Positions 6,117 through 14,252 of a stretch of DNA of 20,051 bases are shown here, one piece after another (the stretch's first letter is position 1; each line of letters opens with the position of its first letter). Location: the NCBI GenBank assembly GCA_019237595.1, contig JAFAGU010000273.1:1-20051 (forward strand), in the 5' to 3' direction. Source of the stretch: Betaproteobacteria bacterium. Its GTDB lineage: Bacteria; Pseudomonadota; Gammaproteobacteria; Burkholderiales; SG8-39. The translations under genes were made by a program, and so were the position numbers. Under the pieces are notes generated by a model. The model was not told the DNA's origin. It ran no database searches and saw only the letters and a list, made by a program, of their open reading frames with translations.

Positions 6117-8160
6117 CTGCAACCGCACGATGGCGCTCGATGCCGAGGCGCTCGGCCGTGCGCTGAAGACCGGTGCGCCGGTCGTGCACACCGAGCTTTG
6201 CCGGAAGGAAGCGGCGAAGTTCCAGGGGGCGCTCGGCGAACCGGAGCTTCTCGTTGCGTGCACCCAGGAAGCGCCGCTCTTCCAGGAGCTCGCGGAGGCG
6301 GCGGGTTCCAGCGCCGAGCTTCGCTTCGTCAACATCCGCGAGACGGCGGGCTGGTCGAAGGACGGAAAGGGCGCCACGCCGAAGATCGCCGCGCTTCTCG
6401 CTGCGGCCGCGCTGCCCGAGCCCGAGCCGGTGCCGAGCGTCGAGTACAAGTCCGCTGGCGAAGTCCTCGTCATCGGACCGTCGGCCGCCGCGCTCGATTG
6501 GGCGGCGCGACTGGCGAAGATCGGGCACCTCAAGCCGAGCGTACTGGTGACCCGGCTGGAGGGAGGCGAGCTTCCCTCGGAGCGCGCTTATCCCACCTGG
6601 TCGGGAGGCGACGTGCGCGTCGCCGGCTGGCTGGGCGCCTTCGAAGTCGCGTGGCAGCAGGAGAATCCGATCGACCTCGAGCTCTGCACGCGTTGCAATG
6701 CGTGCGTGCAAGCCTGCCCCGAAGGCGCGATCGATTTCACCTACCAGGTCGATCTCGAGAAGTGCAAGGGCCACCGGAAGTGCCTCGCCGCGTGCGGTGC
6801 GGTCGGCGCCGTGGACTTCGCGAGGAGCGCGAAGGAAAGAACGGAGAAATTCGACCTCGTCCTCGATCTCTCGCCGCAGCCGCTCATCCGCCTTCCGGAT
6901 CCGCCCCAGGGCTACCTCGCGCCGGGCGCGGACCCGCTGGAGCAGGCGCTCGCAGCCGCGAGGCTCGCCGAGCTCGTCGGCGAGTTCGAGAAGCCGCGCT
7001 TCTTCCAGTATCGGGAAAAGATCTGCGCCCACGGGCGCTCCGGCATCACGGGCTGCACGAGCTGCCTCGACGTGTGCTCGACCGGCGCGATTCGAGGAGA
7101 CGGCGACCGTGTCCGGGTTGAGCCGCACCTCTGCGCCGGTTGCGGCGGCTGCTCGACTGTCTGTCCATCCGGCGCGATGACGTACGCCTATCCGAAGCCG
7201 GCCGACATCGGCCTGCGGCTGAAGACGCTCCTCTCCACGTACCGCGAGGCGGGCGGCAAGGAGGCGTGCATCCTCTTTCACGACATGGAGGAGGGGCGCG
7301 CGCTCGTCCACGGCGCTGGTCGCCGTGCGATGCGCGGCGGGCGCGGACTGCCTGCGCGCGTGATGCCGCTCGAGGTTTTTCACGTCGCTTCCATTGGTCT
7401 GGACCTCCTGCTCGGAGCGATCTGCTACGGCGCGAGCCGTGTCACGGTCATCGCCACCGAGAGCTCGATGCACTATGTACCGACGGTTCGGCAGCAGATG
7501 CAGCTGGCGGAAAGCATCCTGAAGGAGCTCGGCTATCCGGGCGAGCATTTCGACGTCGTTTCCGAAGGCCTCGAAGACCTCCTCTGGAAAAGCGAGGCCG
7601 CGCCCGCCATACCGGCGGCGCTTTTCAATCTTTCCCCCGAGAAGCGCACGTCGCTCGATTTCGAGCTCGATCACCTTGCGAAGAACGCGCCGACCCCCAA
7701 GGAAGTCGTTCCGCTCGCGAAAGGCGCGCCCTTCGGCACGCTCGAGATCGACAAGGCGGCCTGCACGATGTGCAAGGCCTGCATCGGCGCCTGCCCGGAA
7801 TCGGCACTCATCGACGCGACCGAGACGCCGGCGCTTCGCTTCGTCGAGCGAAATTGCGTGCAGTGCGGCCTGTGCGAGAAGACCTGTCCCGAGGATGCGA
7901 TCAAGCTCGTCCCGCGCCTGCTCTTCGGGCCGCGCGCGAAGGAAGCGGTGGTCCTCAACGAGGCGGAGCCCTTCAATTGCGTGCGCTGCGGCAAGCCCTT
8001 CGGGACGCGCCAGATGGTGGAAAGCATGGCGAAGCGGATCGGCGGGCACTCGATGTTCGCCGGCACCGGCCTGCGGCGCCTGCAGATGTGCGGCGACTGC
8101 CGTGTCGTCGACATGATGGACAACAAGGGCGAAGCGACGATCTTCGACTACCGCAAGTGA
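6082..8160 (+). CDS. Multi-cluster [4Fe-4S] ferredoxin-type protein
   Basis: A 692-residue cytosolic iron-sulfur protein (no signal peptide). Cysteine groups are at 202-212 (CTRCNACVQACP), 228/234/238, 315/325/328/332, 351-361 (CAGCGGCSTVCP), 561-571 (CTMCKACIGACP) and 592-602 (CVQCGLCEKTCP), so about six [4Fe-4S] sites. A further pair of CxxC motifs at 633/636 and 670/673 looks like a zinc-ribbon or rubredoxin-like knot. The N-terminus (LCSCNRTM, C40, C60) and the segment around DLLLGAICYGASRVTVIA recall HdrA/MvhD-like parts of heterodisulfide-reductase systems. I infer an electron-transfer role linked to formate dehydrogenase or its maturation. No flavin or NAD site is evident to me. It starts inside the DUF3306 gene and ends within a possible GTGA start of the chaperone gene. 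Confidence 0.85.
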   Translation: MAIQDKTLKLCSCNRTMALDAEALGRALKTGAPVVHTELCRKEAAKFQGALGEPELLVACTQEAPLFQELAEAAGSSAELRFVNIRETAGWSKDGKGATPKIAALLAAAALPEPEPVPSVEYKSAGEVLVIGPSAAALDWAARLAKIGHLKPSVLVTRLEGGELPSERAYPTWSGGDVRVAGWLGAFEVAWQQENPIDLELCTRCNACVQACPEGAIDFTYQVDLEKCKGHRKCLAACGAVGAVDFARSAKERTEKFDLVLDLSPQPLIRLPDPPQGYLAPGADPLEQALAAARLAELVGEFEKPRFFQYREKICAHGRSGITGCTSCLDVCSTGAIRGDGDRVRVEPHLCAGCGGCSTVCPSGAMTYAYPKPADIGLRLKTLLSTYREAGGKEACILFHDMEEGRALVHGAGRRAMRGGRGLPARVMPLEVFHVASIGLDLLLGAICYGASRVTVIATESSMHYVPTVRQQMQLAESILKELGYPGEHFDVVSEGLEDLLWKSEAAPAIPAALFNLSPEKRTSLDFELDHLAKNAPTPKEVVPLAKGAPFGTLEIDKAACTMCKACIGACPESALIDATETPALRFVERNCVQCGLCEKTCPEDAIKLVPRLLFGPRAKEAVVLNEAEPFNCVRCGKPFGTRQMVESMAKRIGGHSMFAGTGLRRLQMCGDCRVVDMMDNKGEATIFDYRK

Positions 8161-8180
8161 GCGGACCCGCCGGCACGCCG

Positions 8181-8774
8181 ATGCAGTTTGTCGAGGCGCT
8201 TCCGCCCGAGGAGGCGGCGCGCGCCAACTTCTACGCCTTGCTCGCGCGTCTCTTCTATGCGCCGCCGGACGAGCCGCTGCTGCGCTCCATAGCCGGAACG
8301 CGCGAGGCCGATGAAGAAGACGGCGGCATCGGCCGCGCCTGGCGCGAGCTCGCGGAGGCCGCGGTCAGCGCCGATGCCGAAGCCGTGCGCGAAGAGTACG
8401 ACTGCGCCTTCGTCGGCACCGGGAAATCCCCGGTAACGCTTTACACGTGCGCTTATTCCGTTCGCTATACGAACGAAGCGCCGCTCGTGGAGCTCCGCCG
8501 CGAGCTTTCCGCGCTCGGGTTGGCGAAGCGCGAAGGCGCCGGCGAGCCCGAAGACCACGTCGCGGCGCTCTGCGAGGTGATGCGCCACCTGGTCTCCGAG
8601 CGATCCGCTGATCTCGCCCTGCAAAAGCACTTCTTCGAGCGATGGATGTGGCCCACCGCGGAGCCGTTGTGCAACGCAATACAGCGATCGGAACTGACGC
8701 GCTTCTACAAGCGCGTCGCGGCCTTGTTGCTCGAGCTATGCACGCTCGAACATGCCGCTTTTGAAATGCTCTAG
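8181..8774 (+). CDS. TorD/DmsD-family molybdoenzyme chaperone
   Basis: Redox-enzyme maturation chaperone that holds a Tat-targeted molybdoenzyme until its cofactor is loaded. The 197-residue all-helical protein begins with AARANFYALLARLFYAPPDEPLL, has EYDCAFVG in the middle and the family's GEPEDHVAALCEVMRHLV (the ExxDH block) in the second half. Its natural client is presumably FdhA, encoded two genes downstream. The ATG at 8181 is used here. A GTG at 8157 is in frame, would add eight residues, and overlaps the preceding stop as GTGA like several junctions in this window, so it is a real alternative. About 80 bp follow before the next gene. Confidence 0.85.
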   Translation: MQFVEALPPEEAARANFYALLARLFYAPPDEPLLRSIAGTREADEEDGGIGRAWRELAEAAVSADAEAVREEYDCAFVGTGKSPVTLYTCAYSVRYTNEAPLVELRRELSALGLAKREGAGEPEDHVAALCEVMRHLVSERSADLALQKHFFERWMWPTAEPLCNAIQRSELTRFYKRVAALLLELCTLEHAAFEML

Positions 8775-8815
8775 AATCGTCGCGAGAAGCAAGCACTATC
8801 GCCACAGATCACAAC

Positions 8816-8836
8816 CGCCCAGCCACGGGCCGGGCG
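8816..8836 (+). promoter_or_regulatory. Imperfect hairpin upstream of the fdh structural genes
   Basis: CGCCCAGCC, loop ACG, then GGCCGGGCG pair over nine positions with one A-C mismatch. It lies in the only noticeable gap inside the FDH run (8775-8856) and ends 6 nt before the strong AAGGAGGA ribosome-binding site at 8843-8850. There is no T-run, so it is not a standard terminator. It could be an mRNA-stability or processing element at the 5' end of the structural-gene message. Confidence 0.3.
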
Positions 8837-8856
8837 ATGACGAAGGAGGAGGCCGT

Positions 8857-9054
8857 ATGAGCCAACGCGCGAAGCGCCTTTCCCGGCGCAATTTCCTTTT
8901 GACGGTCGGTGCAGGCGGCGCAGCCACGGCCGCGGCGATTGCCGTCACGAAGAAATCCTCCCCCGCCCCGGCGGCCTCGAAGGACAAGCGCGCGACGCGC
9001 GGCTACGAGGCGAGCGAGCACGTCCATAGCTACTACCGCACGACGAAGGTCTGA
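8857..9054 (+). CDS. Small Tat-signal protein of formate dehydrogenase loci
   Basis: A 65-residue protein made up almost entirely of a twin-arginine signal (SRRNFLLTVGAGGAATAAAIAV, residues 9-30) and a short polar tail ending HVHSYYRTTKV. It fits the small 'formate dehydrogenase region Tat target' family found immediately before FdhA genes. The strong Shine-Dalgarno AAGGAGGA 6 nt before ATG fixes the start. The role is not known; it may be a membrane-held subunit or an aid to export of the alpha-beta complex. The gap to fdhA is 10 nt, so the two are surely co-transcribed. Confidence 0.88.
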   Translation: MSQRAKRLSRRNFLLTVGAGGAATAAAIAVTKKSSPAPAASKDKRATRGYEASEHVHSYYRTTKV

Positions 9055-9064
9055 GGAGACGCGC

Positions 9065-12001
9065 ATGCTGCTCACGAGAAAGTCGTCCACGGTCCCGGGT
9101 TCGCAGCCGCGCCTATCGCGCGGGCTGGCGGGAGTCGTCGCGAAGACGATGGACCGGCGCACCTTCCTCCGGCGCTCGGGCTTCACCGCCGGCGCGGCGG
9201 CGGTCGCCTCGCAGCTTCCCTACGGCGTGATCGGCCGGGCCGAGGCGGCGCAGGAGCAGAAGAAGGTGGAGGTGAAGCGCACCGTCTGCACGCATTGCTC
9301 GGTGGGCTGCGCGATCGACGCGGTGGTCGAGAACGGCGTCTGGGTGAGGCACGAGCCGGTGTTTGACTCGCCGCTCAACCTCGGCTCGCACTGCGCCAAG
9401 GGCGCGTCCATCCGCGAGCACGGCATCAGCCACGACTCGCACCGCCTCAAGTCGCCCATGAAGCTCGAGGGCGGCAAGTGGAAGAAGATCTCGTGGGACC
9501 AGGCGCTCACGGAAATTTCCCAGAAGCTCGCCGCCATCAAGAAAGAGAGCGGGCCGGACGCCACCTTCTGGATCGGCTCGTCCAAGCACAGCAACGAGCA
9601 GGCCTACCTCCTTTGCAAGTGGGTGCGCTTCTTCGGCACGAACAACACCGACCACCAGGCCCGCATCTGCCATTCCACGACGGTCGCCGGCATCGCGAAC
9701 ACGTGGGGCTACGGCGCGATGACCAACTCCTACAACGACGAGCAGAACTCCAAGTGCCTGCTCTTCTTCGGCTCGAATGCCGCCGAGGCGCATCCGGTGT
9801 CGATGCTGCATACGCTGCACGCCAAGGAGAACGGCGCCAAGGTGATCGTGGCCGACCCGCGCTACACGCGCACCGCCGCCAAGGCGGACAAGTACGTCCG
9901 CGTGCGCTCGGGCTCCGACGTCGCGTTCCTCTTCGGCCTGCTCTACCACATCTTCAAGAACGGCTGGGAGGACAAGCAATACATCCGCGACCGCGTCTAC
10001 GGCATGGACAAGGTGCGCGAGGAGGTGATGGCGAAGTACACGCCGCAGGCGGTCTTCGAGGTCACCGGCGTGCCGGAGCAGGAGATGTACGAAACGGCGA
10101 AGATCCTCGCCGAGAACCGCCCGGGCTTCATCATCTGGGCGATGGGCCAGACGCAGCACACGAACGGCAACGCCATCGTGCGGGCGAGCGCGGTACTCAT
10201 GCTCGCGCTCGGCAACGTCGGACGCTCGGGCGGCGGCACCAACATCTACCGCGGCCACGACAACGTGCAGGGCGCGACCGACATCGGCCCGAACCCTGAC
10301 TCGCTCCCGGGCTACTACGGCCTCGCGCCGGGGTCGTTCGCCCACTGGGCGAGGGTGTGGAACGTGGACCTCGGGTGGCTGAAGAAGCAGTACGCCTCCG
10401 AGGCACTGATGGGCAAGCCGGGCATCACGGTCTCCCGGTGGATCGACGCCGTCACGGAGAATCCCAACAACCTCGACCAGGACAACAACGTCCGCGCGGT
10501 CGTCTACTGGGGCCACGCGCCTAACTCGCAGAATCGCGGCCTCGAGATGCTCGAGGCGATGAAGAAGCTCGACCTGATGGTCGTGATCGACCCGTACCCG
10601 TCCGCGACCGCGGCGATGTTCGCAATGGCGAAGAAGGACGGCGCGTACCTCCTGCCCGCCGCGACGCAGCTCGAGTGCGCAGGAAGCGTCACCGCCTCCA
10701 ACCGCTCCGTCCAGTGGCGCGAGCAGGTGATCGAGCCGATGTTCGACTCGCGCACCGACCACATGATCATGTACCAGCTCGCCGAGAAGCTCGGCTTCGC
10801 CGACCAGCTCCTCGGCAAGAAGGACGGCAAGCAGAACATCAAGCTCGTGAAAGGCAAGGGCGGCATGCTCGAGCCCGACATCGAGGACATCACGCGCGAG
10901 TTCAACAAGGGGTCCTGGACGATCGGCTACACCGGCCAGTCGCCCGAGCGCCTGCAGGCCCACATGCGCAACATGCATGCCTTCGACGTGAAGACGCTTC
11001 GCGCCAAGGGCGGCAAGGATGCGAAGACGGGCTATGACCTGACCGGCGACTACTTCGGCCTGCCGTGGCCCTGCTATGGCACCGCCGCGATCAAGCATCC
11101 GGGCTCGCCCAACCTGTACGACACGAGCAAGCACGTCATGGACGGCGGCGGAACGTTCCGCGCGAACTTCGGCGTGGAGCGCGACGGCGTGGACCTCCTC
11201 GCGGCCGACGGCATCTGCTCCAAGGGCTCGGAGATCACCACGGGCTACCCGGAGTTCGACCACGTGCTCCTCAAGAAGCTCGGCTGGTGGGACGACCTCA
11301 CGGAAGAGGAGAAGAAGGAAGCGGAAGGCAAGAACTGGAAGACCGACCTCTCGGGCGGCATCCAGCGCGTCGCGATGAAGCATGGCTGCCATCCGTTCGG
11401 CAACGCGCGGGCGCGCGCGGTCGTCTGGAACTTCCCCGACGGCGTGCCGCTGCACCGCGAGCCGCTCTATACGCCCAGGCCCGAGCTCATCGACAAGTGG
11501 CCGACGCACGACGACGTGAAGACGCTCTGGCGCGTTCCGACCCTCTTCAAGACGGTGCAGCAGAAGAACAAGGACGCGGTGAAGCAGTTCCCGCTCATCC
11601 TCACCTCCGGGCGCCTCGTCGAGTACGAGGGCGGCGGCGACGAGACGCGCTCCAACCCGTGGCTCGCCGAGCTGCAGCAGAACAACTTCGTGGAGATCAA
11701 CCCCAAGACGGCGCTCGACCGCAACATCAGGAACGACGACTGGGTCTGGGTGAGCACGCCCACGGGCGCCAAGCTCAAGGTGAAGGCGCAGGTCACCGAG
11801 CGCGTCGGCCCCGATACGTGCTTCATCCCGTTCCACTTCGCCGGCTGGTGGCAGGGTCAGGACATGCTGCCCTACTACCCGGAGGGCGCCGCGCCGATCG
11901 TGCGCGGCGAGGCCGTGAACACGGCGACGACGTACGGCTACGACCGCGTCACGCTGATGCAGGAAACCAAGACCACGCTTTGCCAAGTGGCGAAGGCCTG
12001 A
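9065..12001 (+). CDS. fdhA: Formate dehydrogenase catalytic subunit alpha (Cys type)
   Basis: Oxidises formate to CO2 at a bis-MGD molybdenum or tungsten centre. The 978-residue length suits a membrane-associated FDH-N/O or FDH3 alpha subunit. A Tat motif (DRRTFLRRSGF, about 30-40) is preceded by a 28-residue extension, so export to the periplasm is expected. The proximal [4Fe-4S] ligands are C75, C78, C82 and C110. The active-site pair is Cys202-His203 in DHQARICHSTTVAG, a cysteine rather than selenocysteine enzyme. The start has GAGGAG 6 nt upstream; an internal ATG at 9149, just before the RR motif, is less likely. It is followed 10 nt later by fdhB. Mo versus W cannot be read from sequence, though the tup genes point to W. 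Confidence 0.96.
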   Translation: MLLTRKSSTVPGSQPRLSRGLAGVVAKTMDRRTFLRRSGFTAGAAAVASQLPYGVIGRAEAAQEQKKVEVKRTVCTHCSVGCAIDAVVENGVWVRHEPVFDSPLNLGSHCAKGASIREHGISHDSHRLKSPMKLEGGKWKKISWDQALTEISQKLAAIKKESGPDATFWIGSSKHSNEQAYLLCKWVRFFGTNNTDHQARICHSTTVAGIANTWGYGAMTNSYNDEQNSKCLLFFGSNAAEAHPVSMLHTLHAKENGAKVIVADPRYTRTAAKADKYVRVRSGSDVAFLFGLLYHIFKNGWEDKQYIRDRVYGMDKVREEVMAKYTPQAVFEVTGVPEQEMYETAKILAENRPGFIIWAMGQTQHTNGNAIVRASAVLMLALGNVGRSGGGTNIYRGHDNVQGATDIGPNPDSLPGYYGLAPGSFAHWARVWNVDLGWLKKQYASEALMGKPGITVSRWIDAVTENPNNLDQDNNVRAVVYWGHAPNSQNRGLEMLEAMKKLDLMVVIDPYPSATAAMFAMAKKDGAYLLPAATQLECAGSVTASNRSVQWREQVIEPMFDSRTDHMIMYQLAEKLGFADQLLGKKDGKQNIKLVKGKGGMLEPDIEDITREFNKGSWTIGYTGQSPERLQAHMRNMHAFDVKTLRAKGGKDAKTGYDLTGDYFGLPWPCYGTAAIKHPGSPNLYDTSKHVMDGGGTFRANFGVERDGVDLLAADGICSKGSEITTGYPEFDHVLLKKLGWWDDLTEEEKKEAEGKNWKTDLSGGIQRVAMKHGCHPFGNARARAVVWNFPDGVPLHREPLYTPRPELIDKWPTHDDVKTLWRVPTLFKTVQQKNKDAVKQFPLILTSGRLVEYEGGGDETRSNPWLAELQQNNFVEINPKTALDRNIRNDDWVWVSTPTGAKLKVKAQVTERVGPDTCFIPFHFAGWWQGQDMLPYYPEGAAPIVRGEAVNTATTYGYDRVTLMQETKTTLCQVAKA

Positions 12002-12011
12002 GGAGGCGACC

Positions 12012-12638
12012 ATGGCGAGAATGAAGTTCCTCTGCGACGCCGAGCGCTGCATCGAGTGCAACGGCTGCGTCACGGCGTGCAAGCAGGAGAACGAGGTGCC
12101 CTGGGGCGTGAACCGCCGCCGCGTCGTGACCATCAACGACGGGGTCGTCGGCGCCGAGAAGTCGATCTCGGTCGCCTGCATGCACTGCTCGGACGCGCCG
12201 TGCATGGCGGTGTGCCCGGTCGATTGCTTCTACCGCACCGAAGACGGCGTGGTGCTGCACGACAAGGACCTCTGCATCGGCTGCGGCTATTGCTTCTACG
12301 CGTGCCCTTTCGGCGCGCCGCAGTTCCCGCAGGCGGGCGCCTTCGGCCTGCGCGGGAAGATGGACAAGTGCACGTTCTGCGCCGGCGGCCCCGAGCCCGA
12401 CCGCAGCGAAGCGGAGTTCCAGAAATACGGCCGCAACCGGCTCGCGGAAGGCAAGCTGCCCGCCTGCGCCGAGATGTGCTCGACGAAAGCGCTCCTCGGC
12501 GGCGATGGCGACGTGATCGCCGACATCTACCGCGACCGCGTGCTTCGCCGCGGCAAGGGCTCGGAAGTCTGGGGCTGGGGCACGGCCTACGGGCCCGGCA
12601 AGCCGGGCGCCGCGCCGGCGCAGCCGAGGAAGTCCTGA
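12012..12638 (+). CDS. fdhB: Formate dehydrogenase iron-sulfur subunit beta
   Basis: Electron-transfer subunit that carries electrons from FdhA towards the cytochrome b subunit. The 208-residue protein has four [4Fe-4S] ligand sets: C13/16/19/23, C56/59/64/68, C88/91/94/98 and C120/C123 with C152/C156. It has no signal peptide, so it must cross the membrane together with the Tat-bearing alpha subunit. It ends in a Gly/Pro/Ala-rich tail without the C-terminal membrane helix of E. coli FdnH, which makes it resemble the FDH3-type beta subunit. AGGAGG lies before its ATG. The next gene starts 1 nt after its stop. Confidence 0.95.
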   Translation: MARMKFLCDAERCIECNGCVTACKQENEVPWGVNRRRVVTINDGVVGAEKSISVACMHCSDAPCMAVCPVDCFYRTEDGVVLHDKDLCIGCGYCFYACPFGAPQFPQAGAFGLRGKMDKCTFCAGGPEPDRSEAEFQKYGRNRLAEGKLPACAEMCSTKALLGGDGDVIADIYRDRVLRRGKGSEVWGWGTAYGPGKPGAAPAQPRKS

Positions 12639-12639
12639 C

Positions 12640-12906
12640 ATGAAGAAGCTCCTCTTCGTCATGGGGGCGCTCTTCCTCGTTTCCGCTTGCACCGAGCGGC
12701 AGCAGGTGATCGACCAGGCCTCGGAGAAGCGCTACCAGGGCAAGCGGGACACGCAGCCCTGGGACAACGATCCGCTCGCCTACGCCAAGGCGGCGCCCAA
12801 CAGCTTCGCCGCGCCCAGCTGGAACAAGGGCGACCGGGCGAGCTGGGAGACGCAGATCAAGGCGCGCAACGAGCGGCAGAACGAGAACAAGCGCATCGGC
12901 GACTAG
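12640..12906 (+). CDS. Small lipoprotein between FDH beta and gamma genes
   Basis: An 88-residue protein with a type II signal peptide: MKKLLFVMGALFLVSAC, with Cys17 as the lipidated residue in the VSAC lipobox. The mature part is polar and contains GKRDTQPWDND and a C-terminal block NKGDRASWETQIKARNERQNE. I recognise no domain and assign no function. It lies tightly between fdhB and fdhC, which implies co-expression and a periplasmic place beside the enzyme. A membrane-tethered assembly or stabilising factor is possible but not shown. The absence of a position +2 Asp (Thr follows Cys) suggests outer-membrane sorting if E. coli rules apply. Confidence 0.85.
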   Translation: MKKLLFVMGALFLVSACTERQQVIDQASEKRYQGKRDTQPWDNDPLAYAKAAPNSFAAPSWNKGDRASWETQIKARNERQNENKRIGD

Positions 12907-12930
12907 CCGGGCGCTCGAGCAGGAGGAGTC

Positions 12931-14034
12931 ATGCAAGGCATCACCAGGCTCATCGCCGCCTTCTCAGCCGCGGCGCTGATCGCCGGCCCGGCGGCCGCCC
13001 AGGCGCCGGCGGAGCAAAAGGCCGACGAAGTTCCCTCGCCCCAGCAGGCGGAGCGCGAGCGCGCCGCCGCGCAGCCCGGCAACAACGCGCCGGTCTGGAA
13101 GGAAGTGCGCTCCGGCCAGCCCAATTACACCAGCATCCCCGGCCGCGAGACCGACGTCCTCATCCAGCCGGGGGCGCGCTTTCCCGGCCAGTCGCACTTC
13201 TCCACCGCTGGCGAGGCGTGGCGCCAGTTCCGGAACGGCGTCGTCACCTTCTACGGCGGGTGGCTCGTCGTGCTCGTCCTCGTGGCAATCCTCGCCTTCT
13301 ACTTCGCCAAGGGACCGGTCAAGCTGCACGAGCCCCCAACCGGCCGCCTCATGTTGCGCTTCACCGACTTCGAGCGCATCGTGCATTGGTCCACGGCGAT
13401 CAGCTTCTGCATCCTCGCCGTGTCCGGGCTCGTCATGCTCTTCGGCAAGCACCTCCTGCTGCCGCTCATCGGCGCGACGCTCTTCGCCTGGCTGACGATG
13501 CTCGGCAAGAACCTGCACAACTTCGTCGCCCCATTCTTCATCGTTTCGGTGGTCGTGATGGTGATCATCTGGCTGCGCGACAACCTGCCGCGGGCGGTGG
13601 ACCTGCAATGGCTGAATCCGGCGAAGGTCTGGGGCTTCTTCGCGCACAGCGAGCACATCCCGTCGGGCCGCTTCAACGGCGGCGAGAAGATCTGGTTCTG
13701 GGCGGGCGTCCTCGGCCTGAGCATCGTCATGGCCTGGAGCGGCCTCGTGCTCCTCTTCCCGAACTTCGACCAGACGCGCGCCGCGATGCAGGACGCGTGG
13801 GTCTGGCACGCCTCGGCGGCGATGCTCTACATCTGCGCCTCGCTGGGCCACATCTACATGGGCACCATCGGCGTCGAGGGCGCGTACGGCAACATGCGCA
13901 ACGGCTACACCGACGAGACCTGGGCGAAGGAGCACCACGAGCTCTGGTACCTCGAGCACAAGGGCGACCGCCGCGTGGGCGGGACCGGCGGGGCCGTCCC
14001 GGCCGGCGCGCCGCACATGAAGGAGAACGCATGA
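12931..14034 (+). CDS. fdhC: Formate dehydrogenase cytochrome b subunit gamma
   Basis: Membrane anchor that takes electrons from the beta subunit and delivers them to the quinone pool. The 367-residue protein has an N-terminal signal sequence (about 1-23, ending AAAQA) and a periplasmic segment to about residue 105. Membrane helices follow near 107-126, 150-172, 175-190, 200-215, 254-276 and 293-311. Histidines placed to bind heme b are H152 (RIVHW), H196 (NLHNF), H293 and H307 (SLGHIYMG). The signal peptide and long periplasmic N-terminus are features of FDH3-like gamma subunits. AGGAGGAG lies just before the ATG. The stop overlaps the next start as ATGA. Confidence 0.94.
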   Translation: MQGITRLIAAFSAAALIAGPAAAQAPAEQKADEVPSPQQAERERAAAQPGNNAPVWKEVRSGQPNYTSIPGRETDVLIQPGARFPGQSHFSTAGEAWRQFRNGVVTFYGGWLVVLVLVAILAFYFAKGPVKLHEPPTGRLMLRFTDFERIVHWSTAISFCILAVSGLVMLFGKHLLLPLIGATLFAWLTMLGKNLHNFVAPFFIVSVVVMVIIWLRDNLPRAVDLQWLNPAKVWGFFAHSEHIPSGRFNGGEKIWFWAGVLGLSIVMAWSGLVLLFPNFDQTRAAMQDAWVWHASAAMLYICASLGHIYMGTIGVEGAYGNMRNGYTDETWAKEHHELWYLEHKGDRRVGGTGGAVPAGAPHMKENA

Positions 14035-14252
14035 AGAAGATCCTCGCCGCGCTCCTCGTGGGCGCCCTCGCGGGCGCGCTCGCCGCGCACGCCAAGCTGC
14101 CGCCGCCGACGGAGGAGCAGAAGGCCGCGGCCAAGGCGAAGGCCGAGAAGGATGCCGCGGATGCCGCCAAGGCCAACGCCGACCTCGCCAAGGCGCAGGA
14201 CAGGGCAGTCGCGAACTACAAGAAGCACCAGGGCGCGGCCCAGAAGAAGTGA
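14031..14252 (+). CDS. Small exported Lys/Ala-rich protein of unknown function
   Basis: A 73-residue protein with a signal peptide (MKKILAALLVGALAGALAAHA) and a mature region rich in Lys, Ala, Asp and Glu (KLPPPTEEQKAAAKAKAEKD and onward), predicted to be one long helix or coiled coil. It ends QDRAVANYKKHQGAAQKK. It has no cysteine, so it is not a redox carrier. The ATG overlaps the fdhC stop (ATGA), and its own stop overlaps the sodC start (GTGA), so its translation is tied to both. I do not recognise a characterised family; similar short KLP-starting exported proteins seem to occur in other proteobacteria. Function unknown. Confidence 0.78.
   Translation: MKKILAALLVGALAGALAAHAKLPPPTEEQKAAAKAKAEKDAADAAKANADLAKAQDRAVANYKKHQGAAQKK

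Noticed and set aside
5896..8049. A 717-codon minus-strand open frame opposite the polyferredoxin gene
   Set aside because: Arg/Ala/Glu-rich shadow sequence with no recognisable motif; the plus-strand gene has ordered cysteine clusters and good neighbours.
9113..12205. A 1030-codon open frame on the minus strand opposite fdhA
   Set aside because: Its product is a low-complexity His/Arg/Val/Leu/Glu mixture without domains. It is the mirror of a high-GC coding strand, where antisense stops are rare. FdhA and FdhB on the plus strand carry all family motifs.
14100..14220. Repeated AAGGCC/GCCAAGG units considered as a DNA repeat
   Set aside because: They simply encode the Lys/Ala-rich helix of the 73-residue protein, with no regular unit length.
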